This document shows, piece after piece, positions 27,874 to 36,235 of a stretch of DNA of 64,000 bases. Each line of letters begins with the position of its first letter. The stretch's first letter is position 1. The stretch comes from Fidelibacterota bacterium (GTDB taxonomy: Bacteria > Fidelibacterota > UBA8477 > JABMPR01), in NCBI GenBank assembly GCA_016845065.1, contig JAERTG010000050.1, forward strand, positions 1 through 64,000, read 5' to 3'. A model generated the notes under the pieces. It saw only the letters and a list, made by a program, of their open reading frames with translations. It did no database searches and was not told the DNA's origin. A program made the translations under genes and the position numbers.

Positions 27874-29199
27874 ATGCGTAGAAGCTTACTCGTCATCACC
27901 AGCCTAATAATCATCGCCACGTTTGGCTTTGGTGAGACAGTTGTGTCAGTTGTTGGAGCCTCCACTCAAAATGATAATCCTATTGCCCCCGTCGAAATCA
28001 ATCTGGAGAATACCAGTGCCGTCGGTGGCTTACAATTCAGTCTGAAAGATGTGCCCAATGAATTGTCAATTGCAGCAGTTGTTCCTGCCGGACGTGCTGC
28101 AGCAGAACCCTATGATGATTTCGGTGCAGACGGTACAGCCAATACAAGTGATTTTGGTGAAGGCGATAATCAATACACACCTGGCGAGCCCTACACAGAT
28201 GTAAATGGTAATATGGAGTGGGATGGGGATTTTTCAGTAGAATTTAATGATAGAGATTCAACTGTAAGTGTGTTGATTTTTGACGCAAGTGGTAACAGTA
28301 TTATTCCTGGAAATGGTCCAGTTTGTACTATTCTATTCTCAGTACCAACTACAACTGCTGATGAAATCATTGAATTGAAATTTCACGAAATTCTTAATGC
28401 TGACCCCCAGTTCTTGCTTGTTGTAACCGATCCTGATGGTACAGCTTTAAATACAACATGGTTAAATGGTCTTCTCACTGTAGGTGGAATTGAAGTACGT
28501 CTCGCTGAAGGTGGCGGTACGCCAGGTGAATTATCTGCGTTGCTAAAGGTAGAATTGAACAACCTGGCAACTCCAGTCAAGGGAATCCAGTTTAATATTG
28601 TTGACGAAGTAGATTACCTGACAATTGAATCCGTTCAAGGTGTTGGCCGGGGAGCTGACTTTACCTTTGTTGGCAATGAAGTGAATGGTCAATCTCTGAT
28701 TCTTGGTGTAGATCTCAATGGACAGGAAATTCCCGCTGGTAGTGGAACCGTTCTAGAGATTCAATTTTTGATTGCAGCAGGAGCACCTCTTGGTGATCTG
28801 TCCTTATCCATCACGGATCTGATTGTTGCTACTCAGGGTGGTCTGCCACTTCCAAGTAATGGTGAAGATTATGTTTTTTCACTTACTACTTCTGTTGATG
28901 AAGATGCTGAGCTACCAACAGCATTTGAGCTGAAACAGAATTATCCTAACCCATTCAACCCAACCACCACCATCAGCTATAGCGTTCCTGAGGCTTCTGA
29001 AGTCCATGTTGGAATCTTCAATCTTCTCGGTCAGGAAATTCGATCACTTTCAAAAGGTGAACACCAACCGGGTGTTTACTCAGCGATGTGGGATGGACTA
29101 AACCAGAATGGTGTCCGTGTTGAGTCAGGAGTTTACATCTATCGAATGAGTAGTTCCGCTGGTTTTAGTGCCACTAAAAAATTGGTCATGCTCAAATAA
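27874..29199 (+). CDS. Secreted protein with two cohesin-like domains and T9SS sorting domain
   Basis: 441 residues from the ATG at 27874, chosen because GGAGGGA lies just upstream and a signal peptide follows directly. Two beta domains of the cohesin type are visible. Unit 1 is about residues 18-210 and unit 2 about 210-345. Each shows V-E-(I/L)-x-L/N-N, G-(L/I)-Q-F and a late G-(N/S)-G-(P/T)-V-x-x-I-x-F. Unit 1 has a D-rich insert (DVNGNMEWD) like a calcium loop. The C-terminal sorting domain starts near residue 355 (LKQNYPNPFNP, GVYIYRMSS). No dockerin or cellulosome gene is nearby, so carrier or scaffold use is only a guess. Confidence 0.78.
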   Translation: MRRSLLVITSLIIIATFGFGETVVSVVGASTQNDNPIAPVEINLENTSAVGGLQFSLKDVPNELSIAAVVPAGRAAAEPYDDFGADGTANTSDFGEGDNQYTPGEPYTDVNGNMEWDGDFSVEFNDRDSTVSVLIFDASGNSIIPGNGPVCTILFSVPTTTADEIIELKFHEILNADPQFLLVVTDPDGTALNTTWLNGLLTVGGIEVRLAEGGGTPGELSALLKVELNNLATPVKGIQFNIVDEVDYLTIESVQGVGRGADFTFVGNEVNGQSLILGVDLNGQEIPAGSGTVLEIQFLIAAGAPLGDLSLSITDLIVATQGGLPLPSNGEDYVFSLTTSVDEDAELPTAFELKQNYPNPFNPTTTISYSVPEASEVHVGIFNLLGQEIRSLSKGEHQPGVYSAMWDGLNQNGVRVESGVYIYRMSSSAGFSATKKLVMLK

Positions 29200-29222
29200 T
29201 TCTACTCAAAAAATTATCATAG

Positions 29223-29253
29223 AAAAAGCCCCGGTTCTTACTGGGGCTTTTTG
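29223..29253 (+). terminator. Rho-independent terminator after the cohesin-like gene
   Basis: AAAAAGCCCC (29223-29232) pairs with GGGGCTTTTT (29243-29252) around a 10-base loop. It works as a terminator in either direction on sequence grounds. Confidence 0.9.
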
Positions 29254-29288
29254 TTGCTTCAAGATAGGCAGTTTCTATCTTGCGACGC
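29251..29288 (+). promoter_or_regulatory. Putative tRNA promoter with GC-rich discriminator
   Basis: Only 43 bases lie between the preceding terminator and the tRNA, so its promoter should be here. TTGCTT (29254-29259) and TATCTT (29276-29281) are 16 bases apart. GCGACGC follows directly, a GC-rich discriminator as found in stringently controlled stable-RNA promoters. The -10 forms part of the perfect inverted repeat AAGATAG-N7-CTATCTT (29261-29281). Confidence 0.4.
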
Positions 29289-29296
29289 TTTTTTAA

Positions 29297-29379
29297 GCCG
29301 CGGTGGCGGAATTGGTAGACGCGCTAGATTTAGGATCTAGTAAGCTCAGCTTGTGGAGGTTCGACCCCTCTCCGCGGTA
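29297..29379 (+). tRNA. tRNA-Leu (anticodon UAG)
   Basis: 83 bases folding into a class II cloverleaf. The acceptor is GCCGCGG against CCGCGGT (first pair G-U). The D arm is GCGGAATTGGTAGACGC. The anticodon stem CTAGA/TCTAG encloses the loop TTTAGGA, which gives anticodon UAG. A long variable arm (AAGCTCAGCTT) follows, then the T arm GGAGG-TTCGACC-CCTCT. CCA is not encoded. It reads CUA and probably other CUN codons. Confidence 0.95.
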
Positions 29380-29382
29380 CAA

Positions 29383-29410
29383 AGCAAACGAGAAATCGTT
29401 TGCTTTTTTT
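29383..29410 (+). terminator. Terminator of tRNA-Leu
   Basis: AGCAAACG (29383-29390) and CGTTTGCT (29397-29404) form a perfect 8-bp stem with loop AGAAAT, followed by T residues to 29410. It begins four bases after the mature tRNA end. Confidence 0.9.
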
Positions 29411-29727
29411 ATTATATGAAGTCCTGGTACTTCTGGGAATCTGTTTGTCATGGATTTTAAAGCAATTTGAGTATATCAATCCGACATGGGAGTATATTAA
29501 AAAGATATATTTGTATACTTAAATGGTGATATAAAAACCAATAAATGTATCTTAAGTGTAATATATATAATAATATAAATAATTGTGGTTCGCAGTGGCA
29601 TGGGATTGGTTTATAGAGGAGCCATGTTAAGATTCAATTTTATAGAAACCTTTTATCGATTCGTGTGACCGATTAAAGAAACTGCACGATAAATCATTTC
29701 GAGAGAAAGTAAATAAGGGAGCAAATT
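29411..29727. other. AT-rich leader region before the VSGD-repeat gene
   Basis: Very AT-rich DNA with TATA-like runs around 29560-29580, which must hold the promoter of the next gene. A hairpin CTTTTATCG (29650-29658) with CGATTAAAG (29670-29678), one mismatch, lies about 50 bases before the start codon. No gene is seen. Confidence 0.5.
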
Positions 29728-30429
29728 ATGAAATCAAGAGCACTCATCTCAGTTATGTCAATCCTCATTGGAATAAGCTCATTAGCTTATGCACAGTCAT
29801 CTGTGAGTAAAGACATTCACATTGCCAAAGGCAAGAAGGTCTCACGCAATGTTTCTTCTGTAAGTGGTGATATTTTTGTCGGCAACGGTGCTGCAATCAA
29901 AGGCAATGTTTCTGCTGTTAGCGGAGATATCTCAATTGGCTCAAAAGCTTCGGTTAGAAATGTTAAAGTCGTTAGTGGAGACATCTCAATTGGCAAAGGG
30001 GCAAAAACCAGTAACCTCGAAACTGTAAGTGGTGACATACATCTTTATGAGAAGAGCGATGTGGCCGGGTCAATCGAAACTGTGAGCGGTGACGTGAACT
30101 GTGACTCAGGATCTGATGTTATAGAAAGTGTCGAAACGGTGAGTGGTGATGTTGAGCTTGATGATTCAAGACTTCGCGGGTACCTCAAGACCGTTTCTGG
30201 GGACATATCGCTTTTTAACGGCTCAATGATCGATGGTGATATCATCATTGATCGCAAACCAGACGTAGTCCTTTATCATGATGCAAAGCTAAAAATAATT
30301 ATAGATATGAATTCTGTTGTAAAGGGTTCCATTCTTGTGAAGGAACCGGATTCAAATGTAATCGTTTACCTGGCCAATGGTGGCAAGGTACAAGGTGAAA
30401 TTGTAAATGCTGAGGTACGGAAGCAATAG
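29728..30429 (+). CDS. Exported VSGD-repeat protein, bactofilin-like beta-solenoid (function unknown)
   Basis: 233 residues with a signal peptide ending LAYAQ. AAGGGAG lies 6 bases before the ATG. From about residue 24 to 170 it is built of eight units of 18-19 residues, each with the core V-S-G-D-(I/V) (first unit V-S-K-D-I) followed by a hydrophilic turn and a second valine or isoleucine strand. Two less regular units follow (HDAKLKIII, GGKVQGEIV). Such spacing is what a one-stranded-per-turn beta-solenoid needs. It recalls bactofilins and DUF4097 proteins, but those are mostly cytoplasmic or membrane-anchored, and this one is exported with no anchor. No catalytic motif is seen. Only 38 bases separate it from the DUF5916 gene. 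Confidence 0.8.
   Translation: MKSRALISVMSILIGISSLAYAQSSVSKDIHIAKGKKVSRNVSSVSGDIFVGNGAAIKGNVSAVSGDISIGSKASVRNVKVVSGDISIGKGAKTSNLETVSGDIHLYEKSDVAGSIETVSGDVNCDSGSDVIESVETVSGDVELDDSRLRGYLKTVSGDISLFNGSMIDGDIIIDRKPDVVLYHDAKLKIIIDMNSVVKGSILVKEPDSNVIVYLANGGKVQGEIVNAEVRKQ
29800..30240 (+). repeat. Eight VSGD units of 54-57 bases
   Basis: The codons for V-S-G-D recur about every 55 bases through the gene. Nucleotide identity between units is limited to that core, so the repeat is old and kept by protein structure rather than recent duplication. Confidence 0.8.
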
Positions 30430-30467
30430 ATACTGATTCCGGATTGAGGTGAAAGGAATGGACAAAT

Positions 30468-33131
30468 ATGAAACAACTGCGACTGCTTACACTCCTGACC
30501 TGTGGATTAATACCAATAACCATGTTTGGCTTGCCACAATTAAAAGGGAGTGCTCAGGAACGAAGTGTTTCAGCCTTTCGCCTTAATGGAACACCTATTG
30601 AAGTAGATGGTAAACTTGACGATAAAGTTTGGCAAGAACTCCCCCGACAAAGCGACTTTTTACAGCGCAACCCTGATGATGGGTCTAAGGCAACTCAGCG
30701 TACTGAATTTGCCGTAGCCTATAACTCTGAAATCCTGTACATTGGAATTCGAGCTTACGATGACCAACCAGAACTCATCGATGGAATTCTCACAAGACGT
30801 GACGAATCCTCTCCCTCTGATTGGCTTTACATTTCAATAGATAGTTATCATGACCATCGAACCGCATTTGAGTTTGGCCTAAATGCAGTTGGAGTTAAAC
30901 AGGATTTACGGCGTTTTGATGATGATAACGCTGATTTTGACTGGAATGCAGTGTGGGAAGGCGAAGTCAATGTTGATGATAAAGGTTGGACAGCAGAGTT
31001 TGCTATTCCTTTTCGAGAGCTTCGCTTTAATAGCGCTGAATCCCTGAACTGGGGTCTCAACGTCTATCGTGAATTTCCCCGCAATGACAATGAGTTGGCC
31101 ATTTGGAATCATTGGTCCCATGAGGAGACAGGCTTCGTTTCTAATTATGGTGAACTCACTGGTCTGACAAATGTCCAGGCAGAGCAGCCTATATACATCA
31201 CTCCTTATGTACTTGGCAGGTCTGGTTTCAATGATGCAATCAAGAATGAGTTTGACCAGTACGAGAATTCAGCCAGTTTTGGCGTAGATATCAGGAAGAA
31301 TTTTGATCTGGGGCTAACTTTTAGTGGTACAGTTAATCCTGATTTTGGTCAGGTTGAAGCAGATCCTGCAGAGTTTAACCTAACAGAGTTTGAGAGTTAT
31401 TTCAGAGAGAAAAGACCCTTTTTCATTGAAGGGGGTAATATTTTAAACTTCTCATTAGGGTTTGGTGATGGGGACAATTCTTCAAATACACTTTTCTACT
31501 CACGCCGGATTGGAAGAGCCCCACAGGGTGGAGCAATTTCTGATGGGGGTGATATTGCATCTGTTGATGCTCCCGAATTCACCCGAATTCTAGCCGCTGG
31601 AAAATTTACTGGGAAACTTGATAATGGTCTATCCATAGGAATCATGTCAGCAGCAACAGCTGAAGAAAAAGCTGTCGTTACCTACGATGATGGTCATGAA
31701 TCCAGTAATGTCATCGAACCTGCAACAAGCTACCTACTTACCCGGGTCCAGCAGGACTATCGCGGTGGATTTACAACAGTCGGTGGCATTTTAACTGCAA
31801 CACTACGATCCTTAGATGATACAAACATGGATTGGCTGCGGGAAAAAGCTTTTACAGGTGGCTTTGACCTCAATCATCAGTCTTCAGATAGGGTTTATTC
31901 AATTGAATCAGCATTAGCTTTCAGCCATGTCATGGGAAGCGAAGATGCGATACTTCGTACACAACTTCACCCCGCTCGCTATTTCCAGAGACCTGATGCA
32001 GAGCATCTTAGTGTAGATTCAACCGCAACCTCACTATCTGGTGTAGGTGGAAAATTTATTGTTGGGAAATCTGAAGGTAAGCTAAGCATGTTTGGTGGTG
32101 TTCTCGCCACGAGTCCTGGTCTCGAAGTTAACGATCTGGGCTTCATGCGTTCTGTTGATAATATTAATGAGTTTTTATGGGTCGGATATCGACACTGGGA
32201 ACCAAGTGAATATTTTCTTAACTATAGCATCAATTTGAACCAATGGGCCAATTGGACTTTTGGTGGTGAGTCAAAGGGTATGGGTGGCAATGTAAATGGC
32301 CACGCAACTCTGAAAAATAATTGGGGAGTGGGTGGTGGCATCAATTTTAACACAGGTGGAATTGTACCCTTCCATCTGCATGGCGGTCCCTCTATTCGTG
32401 GCTCAAAAAATATTAATGGGTGGGCGAACGTAAGAACAGACTGGCGTCAAAAGATGAGTGCTGGAATTAATGGTAACTATTTTCATAGCTGGGATGGTGT
32501 CAATAGTGTGAATCTTTCTCCGTCCTTTACTTGGCGTCCTAAGAAAAATGTATCCCTTTCTCTTGGTCCCAATTTCCATTTTATGGATGACACCTGGGCC
32601 TGGATCACTGCCATGGAAGATACCACAAATCAACCACATTATATTTTCTCAGGTTTGAAATTGGCTCAAACGACGATGACCTTCAGGGCTGATATAACAC
32701 TGAGTACAACCCTTTCTCTTCAGGCATATGCTCAAGCATTCATTATGGGAGCAGACTACTTTGATTTTCGAAGGGTAGATGACCACACACAGGAAGATTT
32801 CAGTCGACGCTTCCAGGATCTCCCCGATCACTTGCTATCATTTGATGGAAATGGTGCTCTCAGCGGTGTAGATATTGATCAGGATGGTATTGCAGACTAT
32901 ACACCGATTTCAGGTGTGTACTCTGACTTTAATTATAGTGAGCTGACTTCAAATGTGGTCCTTCGCTGGGAGTATAGTACGGGATCAGTAATGTACCTAG
33001 TCTGGTCCAGAGGTGCATCTTCATATGACCCAGCGTGGAGATTTAGTCCTGCTGAAGATCTGAGATCTCTGATGAGTCTTGAGGCAGACAATATATTTCT
33101 GATTAAAGTGAATAAACTTCTTCATTTTTAG
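30468..33131 (+). CDS. DUF5916 outer-membrane protein with N-terminal CBM9-like domain
   Basis: 887 residues with a signal peptide (MKQLRLLTLLTCGLIPITMFG). Residues about 35-230 are a carbohydrate-binding-module-9-like sandwich: IEVDGKLDDKVWQ, TEFAVAYNSEILYIGIRAYD, WTAEFAIPFRELRF and WGLNVYRE. The rest is a DUF5916 beta-rich region with FFIEGGNILNF and LFYSRRIGR near residues 320-345, ending in aromatic strands as in a porin-like barrel (FLIKVNKLLHF). Family members occur in FCB and Acidobacteria next to peptidase or glycan-use genes, but no role is proven. It is in one unit with the VSGD-repeat protein. Confidence 0.85.
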   Translation: MKQLRLLTLLTCGLIPITMFGLPQLKGSAQERSVSAFRLNGTPIEVDGKLDDKVWQELPRQSDFLQRNPDDGSKATQRTEFAVAYNSEILYIGIRAYDDQPELIDGILTRRDESSPSDWLYISIDSYHDHRTAFEFGLNAVGVKQDLRRFDDDNADFDWNAVWEGEVNVDDKGWTAEFAIPFRELRFNSAESLNWGLNVYREFPRNDNELAIWNHWSHEETGFVSNYGELTGLTNVQAEQPIYITPYVLGRSGFNDAIKNEFDQYENSASFGVDIRKNFDLGLTFSGTVNPDFGQVEADPAEFNLTEFESYFREKRPFFIEGGNILNFSLGFGDGDNSSNTLFYSRRIGRAPQGGAISDGGDIASVDAPEFTRILAAGKFTGKLDNGLSIGIMSAATAEEKAVVTYDDGHESSNVIEPATSYLLTRVQQDYRGGFTTVGGILTATLRSLDDTNMDWLREKAFTGGFDLNHQSSDRVYSIESALAFSHVMGSEDAILRTQLHPARYFQRPDAEHLSVDSTATSLSGVGGKFIVGKSEGKLSMFGGVLATSPGLEVNDLGFMRSVDNINEFLWVGYRHWEPSEYFLNYSINLNQWANWTFGGESKGMGGNVNGHATLKNNWGVGGGINFNTGGIVPFHLHGGPSIRGSKNINGWANVRTDWRQKMSAGINGNYFHSWDGVNSVNLSPSFTWRPKKNVSLSLGPNFHFMDDTWAWITAMEDTTNQPHYIFSGLKLAQTTMTFRADITLSTTLSLQAYAQAFIMGADYFDFRRVDDHTQEDFSRRFQDLPDHLLSFDGNGALSGVDIDQDGIADYTPISGVYSDFNYSELTSNVVLRWEYSTGSVMYLVWSRGASSYDPAWRFSPAEDLRSLMSLEADNIFLIKVNKLLHF

Positions 33132-33150
33132 GAACTAAAGAAATCCACAA

Positions 33151-33176
33151 TCCCCGTCCATTTTCATAGACGGGGA
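33151..33176 (+). terminator. Possible terminator after the DUF5916 gene
   Basis: TCCCCGTC (33151-33158) and GACGGGGA (33169-33176) form a perfect 8-bp stem with a 10-base loop, 20 bases after the stop. No T run follows, so termination is uncertain. A further perfect 9-bp inverted repeat (33186-33194 with 33235-33243) lies just downstream. Confidence 0.45.
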
Positions 33177-33365
33177 GATACCCCCTTTCAAAAATAGGAT
33201 GATCCTTCGTCTGGTTAATCCGCCTATAAAGCGCTTTTTGAAATTTGAGGCATAAGGGAAACCCTAATTCTTGGTCATTTTCAACGATTTATCTTTCTCA
33301 ATCAAGTGAAATTGGTTAATGTTTGCCTCAATCAGGTTTTGAAAAGGTCTGAGTAGGTGCATTTA

Positions 33366-35789
33366 ATGAAATTATCTGAGCACATATACATCCCGATTTT
33401 AATTTTTCTTACCGTTCTCGTGGTTGGTCGAGTAGGTATTTATTATGTAACTGATCAGGAAAGTGAAAAGCTGGGAATTAAGACCCGGATTACTGCCGAG
33501 CAGGTCGGTATGCAGTTAAATGATTTTCTTGACTCCAGGATAAATCGTCTGGATCTGCTTCGTGAGCGCATGGAGCAAAAACCTGGTGTAAGTGAAGCAG
33601 ATTTCAGATCAACCGCCCTTCGCATCCAGCATGAACTTCCTGGTTTCCAGGCTGTAAACTGGATAGATGAAAATGGGATTTTCCAGTGGGTAACTCCTCT
33701 GAGTAATAATCTGCCCGTAGTAGGTGTGAATCTGGTTGAAAGGGCAGCGGAAAGCGCTGCAAAGGTATTTTCACGGTCATTATTATACCAAATTGACACA
33801 TCCACACCTTTAATCGAACTGGTTCAAGGGGGTAATGGTTTCGCCACCTATCTACCCATCGTTGTTGATGACAATATAAATGGTTTTGTGAATGGAGTAT
33901 TTCGGATTGAAGAGCTGGTTTCACAATGCTTTGGCGGTAAAATTAAAGATTTTAACTATGAAGTGATTTTGTCCGGTGAGCGCGTTTATCTAAGGGGGGA
34001 ACCTAAGAATTTTAAAAATCCATCTGTAGTTGGCCGACACAATTTCACCATACTTGGTCAGTCCTGGGAACTTCAGATTGTTCCGGGATCTTCTGATACT
34101 GGTACCGCCCGTGTGATGAGGGTACTGGCCATGGTTGTAACCTTTTTAATAGCAGCCCTTTTGTCCGGATTCACTCTGTTTAAGATGAAATCTAATGCAG
34201 AACTGGCAAAAGCTTACAAAAGGGTCGAGACTTCAGAGGGTAAATATCGAACGATTTTTGACAAATCTCCAGCTTGTCTGGTTCGCTATAGCCCAAAAGC
34301 AGAGATTACGGACTGGAATCTAGCGGCAGCATCTCTGTTTGGACTAGAGTTTCCACCGACAAAATGTCGTTCTATATATGACCTTGACGAGATGAAGCAA
34401 ATCATTCCTGCCATTGAAAAGACCTTTTTAGGCGATCATGCATCATACCTGGGCTCTCTTGAGATTCAAGGAAGAAGGATTGATATTGATGCATCTTTTG
34501 AAACACTTCTATCTGGTGAAGATCAGATCCAGGGTGGGATCATTCTTATCAAGGATGTCACTGAACAAAATCAAACCATGCGTGCCAAAGAAGTGATGTA
34601 TGAAATCAGTGAACTGGCCAAGAGTATCAAAAATTTGCCACTTCTATTTCAAACTATTCAGCAGAGCTTAAATAAGATATTAGATACTAGGAATTTTTAT
34701 GTTGCGCTATATAACGAGGAATTTGATGAATTTACTTATCCCCACTACAAGGATGAATTTGATTCACCTCCCCCAGAACCCATCAGGGGTGAGCGTGGAA
34801 TATCTGCCTATGTAGTTAAGCATGGAGAGCCCATTCTCCTGGCCAGGGAAGAATTCTACGCAATGAATAAGGAAGGCAAAATTGATTTGTTGGGCACACC
34901 TTCAGAGCAATGGCTTGGTTGCCCATTGATTGTCGAAGAAAAACCCATTGGGATCATGGCTGTGCAAAGCTATTCAAAAGATGTTGTCTATGCCGAAAGT
35001 GATATGGACATGCTGAACTTTGTTTCAGACCAGATTGCCCTGACTATCAAGATTAATATTGAAGATGAGAAACTCAGAAAATCAGAAGCAATGCATCGCG
35101 AACTTTCGATTCAGCTAAGCGATTCCAATAATATTAAAGCCTTGTTGTTGGATATCCTTTCCCATGACTTAAAGAATCCCGCAGGTGTGATTTCTGGCGT
35201 TTCAGAGCTGCTATCGACTGATGAAAATGTCAGTGAGGAAATTCAATTAATCAAGGATAGTTCAGATGTGCTACTGAAAGTCCTTGAGAATACGACTGCC
35301 TTGGCTCGTATCACACTGGGTGAAGCGATAACCATGGAGATAATTGATCTCAGCAAATTGGCTTTTGAAGTAATTGACGAGTTTCTACCCAGCTTTGAGA
35401 GTGAGGGGAGTCAGCTGCAGATCAGTGTAGAGTCAGACATTGTCCATACGGTTAATCCAATAATTTCTGAAATATTTCGCAATTACCTGAGTAACGCATT
35501 GAAGTATGCCCCCACTGGGGAAAAGGTAGAGTTGAGTTTGAGGAAACATACCAACCATATTGAGTTCTGTGTTAGTGATGTTGGTAATACCATTACAGGG
35601 GAAAACCAACACGCCATTTTTCAACGTAGTGTGCAACTGGAAAATGGCAGGATGCGCGGTTCTGGACTTGGACTCGCAATTGTTAAGAGGATTGCAGAAG
35701 TGCATGGAGCTTCAGTTGGTGTCAAACCCAATGAACCAAATGGCAACATTTTCTATTTAAACATACCACTGAATGTGACACAAAATTGA
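33366..35789 (+). CDS. Membrane sensor histidine kinase with CHASE-like, PAS and GAF domains
   Basis: 807 residues from the ATG at 33366, preceded by AGGTG at 6 bases. The GTG at 33357 overlaps that site and is rejected. A first membrane helix lies near residues 7-27, a periplasmic CHASE-like sensor at about 30-245, and a second helix at about 252-275. PAS is at about 290-405, GAF at about 410-565, the H box LLDILSHDLKNPAG near 595, and an ATPase domain with FRNYLSNALKYAP (N box) and GSGLGLAIVKRI (G2). The G1 box reads DVGNTI instead of DxGxG, so ATP binding may be altered. The receiver gene starts 10 bases downstream and is the likely partner. Confidence 0.88.
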   Translation: MKLSEHIYIPILIFLTVLVVGRVGIYYVTDQESEKLGIKTRITAEQVGMQLNDFLDSRINRLDLLRERMEQKPGVSEADFRSTALRIQHELPGFQAVNWIDENGIFQWVTPLSNNLPVVGVNLVERAAESAAKVFSRSLLYQIDTSTPLIELVQGGNGFATYLPIVVDDNINGFVNGVFRIEELVSQCFGGKIKDFNYEVILSGERVYLRGEPKNFKNPSVVGRHNFTILGQSWELQIVPGSSDTGTARVMRVLAMVVTFLIAALLSGFTLFKMKSNAELAKAYKRVETSEGKYRTIFDKSPACLVRYSPKAEITDWNLAAASLFGLEFPPTKCRSIYDLDEMKQIIPAIEKTFLGDHASYLGSLEIQGRRIDIDASFETLLSGEDQIQGGIILIKDVTEQNQTMRAKEVMYEISELAKSIKNLPLLFQTIQQSLNKILDTRNFYVALYNEEFDEFTYPHYKDEFDSPPPEPIRGERGISAYVVKHGEPILLAREEFYAMNKEGKIDLLGTPSEQWLGCPLIVEEKPIGIMAVQSYSKDVVYAESDMDMLNFVSDQIALTIKINIEDEKLRKSEAMHRELSIQLSDSNNIKALLLDILSHDLKNPAGVISGVSELLSTDENVSEEIQLIKDSSDVLLKVLENTTALARITLGEAITMEIIDLSKLAFEVIDEFLPSFESEGSQLQISVESDIVHTVNPIISEIFRNYLSNALKYAPTGEKVELSLRKHTNHIEFCVSDVGNTITGENQHAIFQRSVQLENGRMRGSGLGLAIVKRIAEVHGASVGVKPNEPNGNIFYLNIPLNVTQN

Positions 35790-35799
35790 ACAGGCACGA

Positions 35800-36171
35800 A
35801 TGGATAAACTTATGACAGTACTGGTTGTTGAAGACGATTTTGCATCGAGACAATATCTTTTATTACTCCTCAGAAAACTTGAGTATGCTTCTATCGCTGC
35901 AGAGACAGGGGAAGAGGCTATTGAATTAATGCGGGAAAACTCTGCAGATATATTCTTGCTGGATATCGCTTTGGGACCAGGGATTAGCGGGATAGAACTG
36001 GGAGCAGCCCTCAAAAAAGAAGATCGCTTTTCAGGAATTCCCATGGTTGCTGTCACTGCATTTTCAAAAGATAAACTAGATGCTTTTGATGAAGCAGGTT
36101 TCTCAGATTATATGGCAAAACCATACACAATTGTTCAGCTGAAACAATTGCTAGAAAAACACCTCAACTAA
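35800..36171 (+). CDS. Stand-alone response regulator receiver (CheY-like)
   Basis: A 123-residue single receiver domain. The acidic pair is in VVEDD (residues about 10-14), the phospho-acceptor aspartate in IFLLDIALG near residue 56, the conserved threonine in MVAVTAFS near 84, and the lysine in DYMAKPYT near 107. There is no output domain, so it probably works by protein contact or as a phosphate relay. It begins 10 bases after the sensor kinase stop and is clearly one unit with it. The ATG at 35812 is an alternative start. Confidence 0.9.
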   Translation: MDKLMTVLVVEDDFASRQYLLLLLRKLEYASIAAETGEEAIELMRENSADIFLLDIALGPGISGIELGAALKKEDRFSGIPMVAVTAFSKDKLDAFDEAGFSDYMAKPYTIVQLKQLLEKHLN

Positions 36172-36201
36172 CAAAAGTTCTCATTTACCGGCCACAAATC
36201 C

Positions 36202-36230
36202 GTTACATCTAGCTAAATTAATTCTATAAT
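36202..36230 (+). promoter_or_regulatory. Promoter of metF, probably leaderless
   Basis: GTTACA (36202-36207), a 17-base spacer and a perfect TATAAT (36225-36230). The metF ATG begins six bases past the -10, where transcription itself would begin, and there is no ribosome site. This suggests a leaderless mRNA. Confidence 0.5.
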
Positions 36231-36235
36231 ATACA

